Of a stretch of 7,674 nucleotides of DNA, positions 1 through 6,862 are shown in pieces. Made by a program: the position numbers and the translations under genes. Every line of letters begins with the position of its first letter. The first letter of the stretch is position 1. The notes beneath the pieces were generated by a model. It was not told the DNA's origin and did not search any database. It worked only from the letters and a program-made list of their open reading frames with translations. The stretch is from Balneolaceae bacterium (GTDB taxonomy: Bacteria; Bacteroidota; Rhodothermia; Balneolales; Balneolaceae), in contig SKWF01000278.1 in NCBI GenBank assembly GCA_007129085.1, forward strand, positions 1 through 7,674, in the 5' to 3' direction.

Positions 1-311
1 AGAAAACTGTCGAGCTCTTTTCGAACCTCTGTAACCTTCTCTTCGAGCTCTTTAATTTTCTGCTTACTCTCGCCTGTCTCTTTAATGATCTGCTGGGCTT
101 CCTCTTTTTTGCCCTTCCCCATCAATTCGCCAATCTTTTTAGATTTGGCATTGCTTTCGGCTCGCAGTTCATCAACCTCAGTTACCAGGGATCTCCACTC
201 CTCATCTTTGGCGATTGCATGATCCACAACAGAGGTGTCTTTCTCCCCTTTGTTTGTCATTCCCTGTTTTACCGTGTCGGCGTTTTCGCGAATAAAAGCT
301 ATATCGAGCAT
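1..311 (-). CDS. serS: Seryl-tRNA synthetase, N-terminal part (cut by window edge)
   Basis: The product charges tRNA(Ser) with serine in the cytoplasm. Only the first 103 residues lie in the window; the gene continues past position 1. The start is the ATG at 311-309. The protein opens MLDIAFIRENADTVKQGM, the standard start of class II seryl-tRNA synthetases. A long charged helical region follows (about residues 40-103, with motifs such as ELRAESNAKSKKIGELMGKG and KEEAQQIIKE). This is the antiparallel coiled-coil arm that SerRS uses to hold the long variable arm of tRNA(Ser). The catalytic domain is outside the window. No clear Shine-Dalgarno precedes the start; the leader is AT-rich. The gene diverges from the Lrp-type regulator. 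The call is secure from the N-terminal signature. Confidence 0.93.
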   Translation of the reverse strand, partial: MLDIAFIRENADTVKQGMTNKGEKDTSVVDHAIAKDEEWRSLVTEVDELRAESNAKSKKIGELMGKGKKEEAQQIIKETGESKQKIKELEEKVTEVRKELDSF

Positions 312-438
312 TGTTTATCTATAATTTTTTCATGAATTGACAAGCCTTTAAGATACAAGGCTCAACCTCTTGAATGAAATTTTTTTGGCGATTTACGGTG
401 TGTAAGCATCAACATGTAAATTTATTTAATACCGATTT

Positions 439-469
439 TTGACTATTGTTATCTTAATTTTTTTAAGAT
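439..469 (+). promoter_or_regulatory. Candidate promoter of the Lrp-family gene
   Basis: TTGACT at 439-444 matches five of six bases of a sigma-70 -35 box. TAAGAT at 464-469 is a weak -10 (four of six) with a long 19-bp spacer. The -10 candidate overlaps the right arm of the palindrome at 450-470, as expected of an operator used for repression. The long spacer and weak -10 keep confidence low. The alternative Bacteroidota consensus does not fit better. Confidence 0.35.
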
Positions 470-470
470 A
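450..470. promoter_or_regulatory. 21-bp perfect palindrome, candidate Lrp-type operator
   Basis: TATCTTAA (450-457) and TTAAGATA (463-470) are exact reverse complements around a TTTTT spacer. Lrp/AsnC regulators bind as dimers to AT-rich dyads of about 15 bp and commonly regulate their own genes. This dyad ends 43 bp before the regulator's start codon, downstream of the TTGACT box. The sequence shows the dyad; its use as an operator is inference. As RNA it could also form a weak A/U hairpin, but no upstream plus-strand gene needs a terminator here. Confidence 0.5.
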
Positions 471-513
471 TTTTTATAAAGAATTAGAAATATTAGGTAA
501 GTCACATAAAATT

Positions 514-993
514 ATGGCATATCAACTTGATGAAACAGATGTAAAGATCCTGAAGCATCTTCAAAAAGATGGACGCGCGCAGAGAAATACCATCGCCGAG
601 ATTGTCCACCTCTCTGTACCCTCCGTTTCAGAACGAATGAGAAAACTCGAAGAGCGTGGGTTGATCTCAGAATACAATGCAGTTTTGGACTCTAAAAAGT
701 TCAACTTCGATATTACAGCCTTTATTTTTGTTGAGGTTGACGGCTCAGATCAATACGAAAACTTCGTAGAACAGGTAACGGATCACCCCGAGGTTTTGGA
801 GTGTCACTCCATTACCGGAGATGGTTCACATATTCTTAAAGTCCGCACAAAAAACACCGAGTCGTTTGAGAAATTTCTCTCATTGATTCAATCCTGGAAT
901 GGTGTTACCCGTACACGATCGAATATTGTACTTACCAGTTTTAAAGAAACCCGGGAACTGCCGGTAGAACGAGCGATCGAAATCAAAAAATAG
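514..993 (+). CDS. Lrp/AsnC-family transcriptional regulator
   Basis: This is a 159-residue DNA-binding regulator of the leucine-responsive/feast-famine type. The family acts as dimers to octamers in the cytoplasm and often senses amino acids. The N-terminus (MAYQLDETDVKILKHLQKDG) is the classic opening of the AsnC helix-turn-helix. The recognition region is around residues 23-50 (IAEIVHLSVPSVSERMRKLE, then GLI). A RAM/ligand-binding alpha-beta domain follows (about 65-145, including HPEVLECHSITGDGSHILKV). I chose the ATG at 514 because family members begin exactly here. The frame extends upstream to a TTG at 439, but that would add 25 atypical residues and run through the palindrome and promoter candidate. 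The Shine-Dalgarno is poor (AGG 16 nt upstream). The membrane-protein gene starts 13 bp after the stop, so the two are probably co-transcribed. The specific effector cannot be read from the sequence. Confidence 0.92.
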   Translation: MAYQLDETDVKILKHLQKDGRAQRNTIAEIVHLSVPSVSERMRKLEERGLISEYNAVLDSKKFNFDITAFIFVEVDGSDQYENFVEQVTDHPEVLECHSITGDGSHILKVRTKNTESFEKFLSLIQSWNGVTRTRSNIVLTSFKETRELPVERAIEIKK

Positions 994-1006
994 GGAACCA
1001 ACTATC

Positions 1007-2488
1007 TTGCAATTTTTATTGCTGGTACTCTTAAGTTTTGCAACTGCTGAAAGTTCCGACCCGCCTGCTCTGGATCAGAATAGCAACAGGATTGGTGTGT
1101 CTGTCTATGAGCATCAAACCGATACCGTTTCTGCAGAACAGCTCCGTCTGTTTTCTGAAATTGGCGTTCAAATTATTGAGACGAACCAGCCCGGAGTCAT
1201 TCCTGAAAGTGCATATCAAGACTTCTATTACTTTCTCAATGCCGGGGCAATTTACGCTACACCTCGCCTTATCCTCGAAAATATCTCACAATACACGCGC
1301 TCTATTGTTGATAGGATTGAAGATGTGCCACAGGAGATATCAAACCGAGTTGTTGCCGTAAGCGCGCTGAAGTATCCCTACGAGCAACACAACCAATTTA
1401 GAGCTAACGCCGAAGTATTCGCGGATTCACTTCGCCAACAAATCGATCGGCCTCTCTATTTTCAATCTATAAAAAACTCTTCGGAACAGCTCCCTAATGG
1501 TTTTCAGTTTTCATCAAACCGCATAGAAACGGGCTTCAGTGATCCGCTCTCCACGCAATACATTCATTTCATTCCATACGGCACCAACCGTGAATCACTC
1601 ATTACTTTTGAGCATATCCTTAATCAAACCAACGACGGCCGGGAGTCGGTGGTAATTATTCCGGCAACATGGCTGACTGAAATGCTGGAGAAATACCCTG
1701 ATCTCCAATTTGTTTTTGAGCGTTATCACACCGGTGAAAATATTGAGATCCCTCTTCCAAAGGAAGATTTATCATCACCCGGAATGAATTTGGGTGTTCT
1801 TCTTCTACTCCTAATATGGGCCAGCTTTGTGCTGCATTTCAAATATCAGCCCATTTATGCGCAATCACTCACCCGATATTTTACCCACCATTCATTTTTT
1901 GTAATTGATGTGATGGAGCATCGGCTTCGGAGCCTGCTTCCCGGAATTTACCTTCTGCTTCAACACGCTTTTTTAACGGGGCTTTTTGTAGTGGTTTCTG
2001 TTGATCTGTTGGTCAGCCATACCGGATTGAACATTCTGGAATATTACTTTCCGGCATTTTTTCTCTTTGAAAATGCCCTGTTGAACCTCTTCACGCTCGG
2101 ATTTTTCCTGGCTATTTTGCTGCAATCGATATCTATTATCTGGATTTATCTGCCGAACAAAGAGATGAACCACTTCAGTCAGATTCTTAATCTTTACAGC
2201 TGGCCGCTGCATATCAACCTGTTTGTCGTTACTGCGCTGGTCATCTTTAACCAAATAGGATTTGCAGATTCTTGGGTAATGGCGCTTAACATTCTCTTTG
2301 TTACCGTATGGTTTTTAAGCTTTAACATCGCCGCTATTGATGCTGCCAAATTCCTTCAACGATTTCGGTTTTTATATTTAATTACCACCGTCGGACTGCA
2401 CGTTATGCTTGTGTTTGGGGTGATCTGGTACCTACTCTACACCCCATCTATCATCGAGCCGATACAGTTCGCCATCACCGTGCCCTAA
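1007..2488 (+). CDS. Unrecognised exported protein with a C-terminal multi-span membrane domain
   Basis: I do not recognise this 493-residue protein as a member of a named family. Residues 1-14 (MQFLLLVLLSFATA) resemble a short signal peptide, although the usual positive N-terminal charge is missing. Residues 28-245 form a soluble, presumably extracytoplasmic domain with alternating strand/helix character (IGVSVYE, AEQLRLFSEIGVQIIET, NRVVAVSALKYP, QYIHFIPYG, SVVIIPATW). It may be a degenerate glycosidase-like TIM barrel, but no catalytic residues can be assigned. About six hydrophobic segments follow, near residues 261-278, 312-335, 350-380, 397-415, 422-440 and 456-477. The start is the TTG at 1007, the only usual start codon downstream of the in-frame TAG at 965-967. 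AGGGA at 992-996 lies 10 nt upstream and gives a good Shine-Dalgarno. The 13-bp spacing from the Lrp-type gene implies an operon, so the protein could be a target of that regulator. A transport or envelope role is a guess only. Confidence 0.8.
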   Translation: MQFLLLVLLSFATAESSDPPALDQNSNRIGVSVYEHQTDTVSAEQLRLFSEIGVQIIETNQPGVIPESAYQDFYYFLNAGAIYATPRLILENISQYTRSIVDRIEDVPQEISNRVVAVSALKYPYEQHNQFRANAEVFADSLRQQIDRPLYFQSIKNSSEQLPNGFQFSSNRIETGFSDPLSTQYIHFIPYGTNRESLITFEHILNQTNDGRESVVIIPATWLTEMLEKYPDLQFVFERYHTGENIEIPLPKEDLSSPGMNLGVLLLLLIWASFVLHFKYQPIYAQSLTRYFTHHSFFVIDVMEHRLRSLLPGIYLLLQHAFLTGLFVVVSVDLLVSHTGLNILEYYFPAFFLFENALLNLFTLGFFLAILLQSISIIWIYLPNKEMNHFSQILNLYSWPLHINLFVVTALVIFNQIGFADSWVMALNILFVTVWFLSFNIAAIDAAKFLQRFRFLYLITTVGLHVMLVFGVIWYLLYTPSIIEPIQFAITVP

Positions 2489-2492
2489 CCAG

Positions 2493-4016
2493 TTACAAAA
2501 TCTGCTTACGTAACCGTGCCACCGGAAGCTGAAGCTGCTCCCTGTATTTACTTACCGTTCTCCGGGCAACTTTATACCCCTTCTCTTTCAACAGATCTGT
2601 GAGCGCCTGATCGCTATACGGACTCTTTTTATCCTCATTTTCAATCAGTTCCCTCAGGTAGTTTTTCACTTCCCGGCTCGATACATCATCGCCACTCTCC
2701 GTCTGCAAACCCTCACTGAAAAAGTATTTCAGCTCATACACACCAAAGTTTGTCTGTACATATTTTCCGTTTACTACTCGCGATACGGTAGATATATCCA
2801 TCTTAATCCGCTCGGCAACATCCTTCAAAATCATCGGCTTGAGCCCCTTTCCGGATTTAAAAAACTCCTCCTGCAGAGCCACTATAGTCCTCATCGTATT
2901 CATAAGAGTATTCTGCCGCTGAATGATCGAATCGATAAACCACTGGGCAGAATCGACCTTATCTTTAATAAAATTCTTCGCTTTTTTGCTGGATTGATCC
3001 TTCCCCGGTTTACTCTTCAGGTTATCCCACATTTTTTTGTACTCCGGTGAGATTCGCAGAGGAGGTACATTTCGTTGATTCAACCGAATAACAAACTCAC
3101 CACTTTCACCATCTTCTTCGTCTTCAGACGGCTCGTAATATACTTCAAAATCGGGCTCAATATACTGCTGATTATCCAAGTTTGGATTGGCAACCGCACC
3201 GGGTTTTGGGTCAAGCGCCTTAATCAACTCAAAGGCTTCTTTTAGTTCTTCATCATCCAAATCCAGCCGGTTTTTCAACTTATCGAAATGCTTTTTTTCA
3301 AACGACTTCCACTCGTCCCGCACAATTTTAAGCGCATTTTCCCTCACTTCCGAACTGTTCTCCATATATTCGAGCTGGCACTGCAGGCAATCTTGCAGAT
3401 CCTGCGATGCAATTCCGATCGGCTCAAGGCTCTGTATCTGCTTCCGAACCTTCTTTACATCTGCAGCTCCAACCATCACTCCTTGGTTAAAAGCAATATT
3501 ATCGATCACCGCCTCAATTTCGCGACGAAAATATCCATCTTCATCCAGTGAACCTAAAATCTGGTCTGCAATCAGCTCCTCCTCTTCCGTCAGGTCTAGC
3601 AGCTGAACCTGGTCTTCAAGCTTCTCATAAAGTGATTCGTAGTATGGGTTGGGTTGATCTCTCCAATCTTCATCCCCGCCACCGCTGCTGCCGTAATAGT
3701 TACCATCAAACTCTGTATTGTGGAGAAACGACTCCCAGTCGATATCCTCATTTTGATCTACCGGATCTACCTCATCCTCCTTTTTCGCTTCGTCCGCCTT
3801 ATCCCAATCATTCTCTGCCTCTTTCAACGCCTCTTCGCGATGATCCGGCTCAGCCTCTTCCAGAACCGGGTTCATCTCTATCTCTTCCTTAATACGCTGC
3901 TCCATTCCAACCGTGGGAAGCTGCAGGAGTTTTATAAATTGGATCTGCTGAGGCGAGAGCTTCTGCTGAAGACTCTGACTCTGCTTTTGACTAATATTTT
4001 GGCCGGTTTTAATCAA
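2493..4016 (-). CDS. rpoN: RNA polymerase sigma-54 factor (RpoN)
   Basis: Sigma-54 directs RNA polymerase to -24/-12 promoters and needs AAA+ enhancer-binding activators to open them. The protein is about 507 residues, near the usual length. Region I is glutamine/leucine-rich (residues 10-50, SLQQKLSPQQIQFIKLLQLP). A strongly acidic region II linker follows (about 53-120). The core-binding region III runs to about residue 385. Next is a helix-turn-helix (about 393-416, LKDVAERIKMDISTVSRVVN), and near the C-terminus the diagnostic RpoN box ARRTVSKYRE (484-493). I set the start at the TTG 4016-4014. GAGGAG lies just upstream (4026-4021), the frame then gives MIKTGQNISQ, and the start overlaps the stop of the DUF3109 gene. 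An upstream in-frame ATG at 4079 would add 21 residues embedded in the preceding gene and lacks family support. It is the last gene of the operon and ends 4 bp from the convergent membrane-protein gene. Confidence 0.95.
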   Translation of the reverse strand: MIKTGQNISQKQSQSLQQKLSPQQIQFIKLLQLPTVGMEQRIKEEIEMNPVLEEAEPDHREEALKEAENDWDKADEAKKEDEVDPVDQNEDIDWESFLHNTEFDGNYYGSSGGGDEDWRDQPNPYYESLYEKLEDQVQLLDLTEEEELIADQILGSLDEDGYFRREIEAVIDNIAFNQGVMVGAADVKKVRKQIQSLEPIGIASQDLQDCLQCQLEYMENSSEVRENALKIVRDEWKSFEKKHFDKLKNRLDLDDEELKEAFELIKALDPKPGAVANPNLDNQQYIEPDFEVYYEPSEDEEDGESGEFVIRLNQRNVPPLRISPEYKKMWDNLKSKPGKDQSSKKAKNFIKDKVDSAQWFIDSIIQRQNTLMNTMRTIVALQEEFFKSGKGLKPMILKDVAERIKMDISTVSRVVNGKYVQTNFGVYELKYFFSEGLQTESGDDVSSREVKNYLRELIENEDKKSPYSDQALTDLLKEKGYKVARRTVSKYREQLQLPVARLRKQIL

Positions 4017-4596
4017 GATTCTCCTCTTTTCGCAGCTCTTCGCACGCCTTATTAAATGCCACAAACCAGTCGTGGCCATACCGACGAACCAGCGCTGTTT
4101 CTAAAAAATCAGCTAGATACGTTCCCGTCTCTTTTCCGTTGGCGCATCCAGCAGCACAGAGCTCGGGGATATACTCAAAATTCGCAAACTCCATCCCCGC
4201 GATCTTCTTCAAACGAATTGGGTACAGATGGCAACTTATCGGCTTTTCCCAATCAAAATTTCCGCTGTAATACGCCTCCTGGATAGCACAAGTTGCCACT
4301 CCACGTTCATCTTTCTGCACAAAAATACACTCCTTACCGTCTACCGAGTTAATTTCATATCCATCTTCTGAGTTGCCGATAACAACCCCCTCCTCTACGG
4401 CAACATTTACTGCTTCGGGCGCAAGGTTACTTTTCAGTTTGCGAAATGCTTTATTCAATATCGGAATTTCACTTTTTGAAACGGGGGCACCCGCATCGCC
4501 AACTACACAACACGCCCCTTTGCACCTGGTAATATCGCAGGCGAAGGCCGATGTGGCTATATCTTCCGATAAAATAACGTCTTCTACTCTAAACAT
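4009..4596 (-). CDS. DUF3109 family cysteine-cluster protein
   Basis: This 195-residue cytoplasmic protein resembles the DUF3109 family, which is common in Bacteroidota and related to the YkgJ-type metal-binding Cys-cluster proteins. It has ten cysteines. The N-terminal cluster has C20, C25, C29 and C30 (CDITRCKGACC, spacing C-x4-C-x3-CC). Others are C90, C103 (ATCAIQEAYY), C122 in SCHLYPIR, C147, C151 and C185. This pattern suggests binding of zinc or an iron-sulfur centre, but the biochemical role of the family is not established. The start is the ATG at 4596-4594; no strong Shine-Dalgarno is seen. It lies 55 bp downstream of dprA, and its last codons overlap the rpoN start by 8 nt (TTGATTAA), so translation of the two is probably coupled. 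The same last codons carry the rpoN ribosome-binding site. Confidence 0.85.
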   Translation of the reverse strand: MFRVEDVILSEDIATSAFACDITRCKGACCVVGDAGAPVSKSEIPILNKAFRKLKSNLAPEAVNVAVEEGVVIGNSEDGYEINSVDGKECIFVQKDERGVATCAIQEAYYSGNFDWEKPISCHLYPIRLKKIAGMEFANFEYIPELCAAGCANGKETGTYLADFLETALVRRYGHDWFVAFNKACEELRKEENLD

Positions 4597-4651
4597 AATT
4601 TAACTAACGAAGAAAATTTGAAGAGGCAAAATACGTGATTTCAACCAAACC

Positions 4652-5776
4652 TCAGCAGAGTTCAAAATATTTTCCTGCTTTCTGTTTGATGGCACCTTTC
4701 ATCTCCAAATCGAGCAGAACCGGCATCAGTTTATGAGTAGGCTTTTGCGCTACTTCACTAAGTTCATCGATATGGAGCGGTTCTTCCAACAACATTTCGC
4801 ATATTTGCGTTGATTCCTCATCGAGCTCCATCTCCTTCCACTGATTCTTTTCGGGAGGTGGTTCCGTAGTTTTCACCACTTCTGTTTCAACAGAAATTTC
4901 GTTCAACACATTCTCAATCGTCTGTACCAACTTGCCCTGACCGGTGCGAATTAGATAGTTATTTCCTTCACCCTTTATGTATCCCAGCGGATGTGGAATC
5001 ACAAACACCTCGCGATTTTGATCGAGCGCCAGCCGTGCGGTAATCATACTGCCGCCTTTTATGCCGCTCTCCACAACCATTGTCCCGTGACTCATACCAC
5101 TTACGATCCGATTTCTCTCGGGAAAATTACCGGCGTCGGGCTTTGTTCCCGGCAAATATTCAGTGATAATTGCCCCTCCGGAATCGATTATATCAGCAGC
5201 CAATTTCTTGTTTTTATTCGGGTAGATCCAATCAATACCGGAACCCAAAACAGCTACGGTATTCCCTCCCATTTTTACTGCGGTTTGATGCGCTTTTGCA
5301 TCTACTCCATACGCCAGACCGCTATGAATACTCAACCCTTTTTCTACCAGTTTCCTGCTCCATAGTTCCGCCTGTTTCAATCCGTATCCTCCGGGGTTTC
5401 GCGTACCAACCACGGCTATCCCCGGTTTAGTAAGTGCTTTTGAATCCCCTAAAATCCAAAGCAGCATCGGGGGATCGAACGTATGCTTTAACAGCTCAGG
5501 ATAATCAGGATCAAAAAAGCTTAGCAGTGATGCTCCCACTTTTTCGGTTTTCCGGATGATTTTATCAACCTTATCCCATTCATCAAACTGACTGATACGT
5601 TTTGCCATCAATTTTCCCAATCCATCCAGGCGCATCAAATCGGGAATTGAAAAATCGAACAGCTCCATTGGGGTATCCACACCGGATTCGCGGATATACC
5701 GACGAACGGTTCGAATTCCTAACTTATCAACCTGTAGAAGGCCAAGAATGGCTCTATGATGACTCTGTATCTCCAA
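4652..5776 (-). CDS. dprA: DNA processing protein DprA (Smf)
   Basis: DprA binds incoming single-stranded DNA during natural transformation and loads RecA on it. The 374-residue protein has an N-terminal helix-hairpin-helix/SAM-like region (about 12-65, LDGLGKLMAKRI). The Rossmann-type DprA core spans about 80-292, with VVGTRN (122-127), SGLAYGVDAKAH (152-163), GSGIDWIYP (178-186), NFPERNRIVSG (217-227) and GGSMITARLAL (241-251). A C-terminal winged-helix domain occupies about 318-374. The segment after the core strand reads FVIPHPLGYIKGEGNN, where many family members have VPG. The start is the TTG at 5776-5774; the next in-frame ATG is at residue 37, inside the first domain, and an in-frame stop lies a short way upstream. 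The gene overlaps the end of obg by 23 nt and has no convincing Shine-Dalgarno, which points to translational coupling. Confidence 0.95.
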   Translation of the reverse strand: MEIQSHHRAILGLLQVDKLGIRTVRRYIRESGVDTPMELFDFSIPDLMRLDGLGKLMAKRISQFDEWDKVDKIIRKTEKVGASLLSFFDPDYPELLKHTFDPPMLLWILGDSKALTKPGIAVVGTRNPGGYGLKQAELWSRKLVEKGLSIHSGLAYGVDAKAHQTAVKMGGNTVAVLGSGIDWIYPNKNKKLAADIIDSGGAIITEYLPGTKPDAGNFPERNRIVSGMSHGTMVVESGIKGGSMITARLALDQNREVFVIPHPLGYIKGEGNNYLIRTGQGKLVQTIENVLNEISVETEVVKTTEPPPEKNQWKEMELDEESTQICEMLLEEPLHIDELSEVAQKPTHKLMPVLLDLEMKGAIKQKAGKYFELC

Positions 5777-6752
5777 CGGTTTGTAATTTCTCCCAAATTT
5801 TTTCTCTCAGCCGGTCAACATTATGACCCGTAGCCGAGGAAATCTCAACAATTTCGACGTCATCTTCAATTTTAATTTCCTCATCAAGCTCAAATCCCTC
5901 TTTTAGGTCCATTTTAGTTATGGCTAAAATGCGGGGTTTCTCGAGCAGATCGGGACGATACTCCCTCAGCTCGTGTAAAAGGGCGTTATACTCACTTTCA
6001 ATATCTGTATTACAAGCCACCATAAAGAGCAGCACGTTGTTCCGTTCAATATGTCGTAAAAACTGAATCCCCAGCCCTTTTCCTTCGTGGGCATCTTCAA
6101 TAATTCCGGGAATATCGGCCATTACAAAACTTCTGTAATCGGAAAATGTAACGACGCCCAAATTGGGCTCAAGTGTTGTAAACGGGTAATCTGCCACTTT
6201 TGGGCGGGCTTCCGACAGTGCCGATAGCAGCGTACTTTTTCCGGCGTTGGGAAATCCTACCAGACCAACATCCGCCATCAGCTTCAGTTCCAGCTCAATA
6301 GCCCGCTCTTCGCCTTTTCGTCCTTCTTGAGAATGTTGGGGCGTCTGATTTGTGGAGCTTTTAAAGTGCCAGTTTCCTAACCCGCCCTGACCGCCTTCGG
6401 CAACCACAATTTTTTCACCCTCTTCGGTGATCTCGCCAATTCGCTCTTTTGAGTCGGCATCAAAAATTACAGTACCGAGAGGTACTTCAAGAATTTCACT
6501 CTCACCGTCGCGACCGGTTTTTCGTGATGTGTGACCCGGCTTCCCGTGCCCGGCTTTTACATACTTTCGGTAGCGGAGATCTAATAAGGTGTTCAACTGC
6601 GGGTTGCCCACAATAATCACATCGCCGCCTCTTCCTCCATCCCCACCATCAGGGCCTCCTTTGGGCACATACTTTTCGCGGCGGAAATGGGCCATTCCAC
6701 TGCCGCCTTTTCCGGCAGTTACATAAATTTTGGCGTAATCAGCAAATCTCAT
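5754..6752 (-). CDS. obg: Obg/CgtA ribosome-associated GTPase
   Basis: Obg is an essential GTPase that binds the large ribosomal subunit and links its maturation to stress signalling. The protein is 332 residues from the ATG at 6752. The glycine-rich Obg fold occupies about 1-155 (TAGKGGSGMAHFRREKYVPK, GGPDGGDGGRGGDV, GGQGGLGN). The G domain follows, with G1 GFPNAGKS (166-173), G2 DYPFTT (188-193), G3 DIPG (213-216), G4 TKMD (279-282) and G5 SSATG (305-309). The C-terminal OCT domain of some Obg proteins is absent, as in other short forms. A TTG at 6761 would add MRT before the normal start; the ATG matches the usual Obg opening (MRFADYAKIYV). It is the first gene after the terminator at 6792-6828 and its 3' end overlaps dprA. 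Confidence 0.97.
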   Translation of the reverse strand: MRFADYAKIYVTAGKGGSGMAHFRREKYVPKGGPDGGDGGRGGDVIIVGNPQLNTLLDLRYRKYVKAGHGKPGHTSRKTGRDGESEILEVPLGTVIFDADSKERIGEITEEGEKIVVAEGGQGGLGNWHFKSSTNQTPQHSQEGRKGEERAIELELKLMADVGLVGFPNAGKSTLLSALSEARPKVADYPFTTLEPNLGVVTFSDYRSFVMADIPGIIEDAHEGKGLGIQFLRHIERNNVLLFMVACNTDIESEYNALLHELREYRPDLLEKPRILAITKMDLKEGFELDEEIKIEDDVEIVEISSATGHNVDRLREKIWEKLQTVGDTESS

Positions 6753-6760
6753 AGTTCTCA

Positions 6761-6790
6761 ATTTTAGGAGTAAAGTGGGAGTGAATTAAA
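6761..6790 (-). promoter_or_regulatory. obg: Weak candidate promoter of the obg-dprA-DUF3109-rpoN group
   Basis: On the minus strand, TAAAAT (6766-6761) matches five of six bases of a -10 box. TTTAAT (6790-6785) is a poor -35 (three of six) at 18-bp spacing. Transcription would start almost at the obg ATG. The position fits, because a terminator lies just upstream and the downstream genes are tightly packed. The base match alone would not justify a firm call. Confidence 0.25.
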
Positions 6791-6791
6791 C

Positions 6792-6828
6792 GAAAAAACC
6801 CACTCGGAATTTCACATCGGTGGGTTTT
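6792..6828 (-). terminator. Rho-independent terminator after accD
   Basis: On the minus strand, AAAACCCAC (6828-6820) pairs exactly with GTGGGTTTT (6803-6795) around a 16-nt loop. The second arm runs into a T tract of six (6798-6793). It lies 34 bp past the accD stop and about 40 bp before the obg start, so it separates accD from the obg group. The plus strand also gives the stem with a short T run (6825-6828), but nothing on that strand needs it. Confidence 0.88.
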
Positions 6829-6862
6829 AACAGGTATCAATTTTTAAACTGTAAACGGAAGC

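Larger units (their letters stand above)
312..513. promoter_or_regulatory. Divergent intergenic region between serS and the Lrp-family gene
   Basis: This 202-bp AT-rich, non-coding stretch must hold promoters for both divergent genes. It contains a perfect 8+8 bp palindrome (450-470), a TTGACT box (439-444), and a smaller inverted repeat (AGCCTT 343-348 / AAGGCT 357-362, 8-nt loop) that would lie in or near the serS leader. The octamer TTAAGATA occurs at 348-355 and 463-470, and inverted at 450-457. For serS, a TTGTCA-like -35 exists on the minus strand near 336-341, but a -10 at normal spacing would leave almost no leader, so I do not assign that promoter. A Bacteroidota-style -33 TTTG / -7 TAnnTTTG pair with correct spacing was not found. 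Confidence 0.6.

Noticed and set aside
343..362. AGCCTT/AAGGCT inverted repeat upstream of serS as a terminator or T-box-like leader
   Set aside because: The stem is only 6 bp, it has no T run, and the leader is too short for a T-box; noted only as part of the intergenic region.
439..513. N-terminal extension of the Lrp-type protein from a TTG at 439
   Set aside because: The extra 25 residues are not family-like and the codons run through the palindrome and promoter candidate; the ATG at 514 matches the usual family start.
2492..2514. GTTAC/GTAAC inverted repeat at the rpoN/membrane-protein junction as a terminator
   Set aside because: It has only a 5-bp stem, a 13-nt loop and no T run on either side.
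2477..2520. Direct repeat ACCGTGCC (2477-2484 and 2513-2520)
   Set aside because: An 8-bp repeat across coding ends is expected by chance and has no further structure.
3187..3892. Long open frames on the plus strand opposite rpoN
   Set aside because: They lie entirely antisense to a secure rpoN, encode serine/leucine-rich low-complexity sequence, and reflect the acidic codons of the RpoN linker.
4991..5430. Plus-strand open frames opposite dprA
   Set aside because: They are antisense to conserved DprA motifs and show no recognisable domain or ribosome-binding site.
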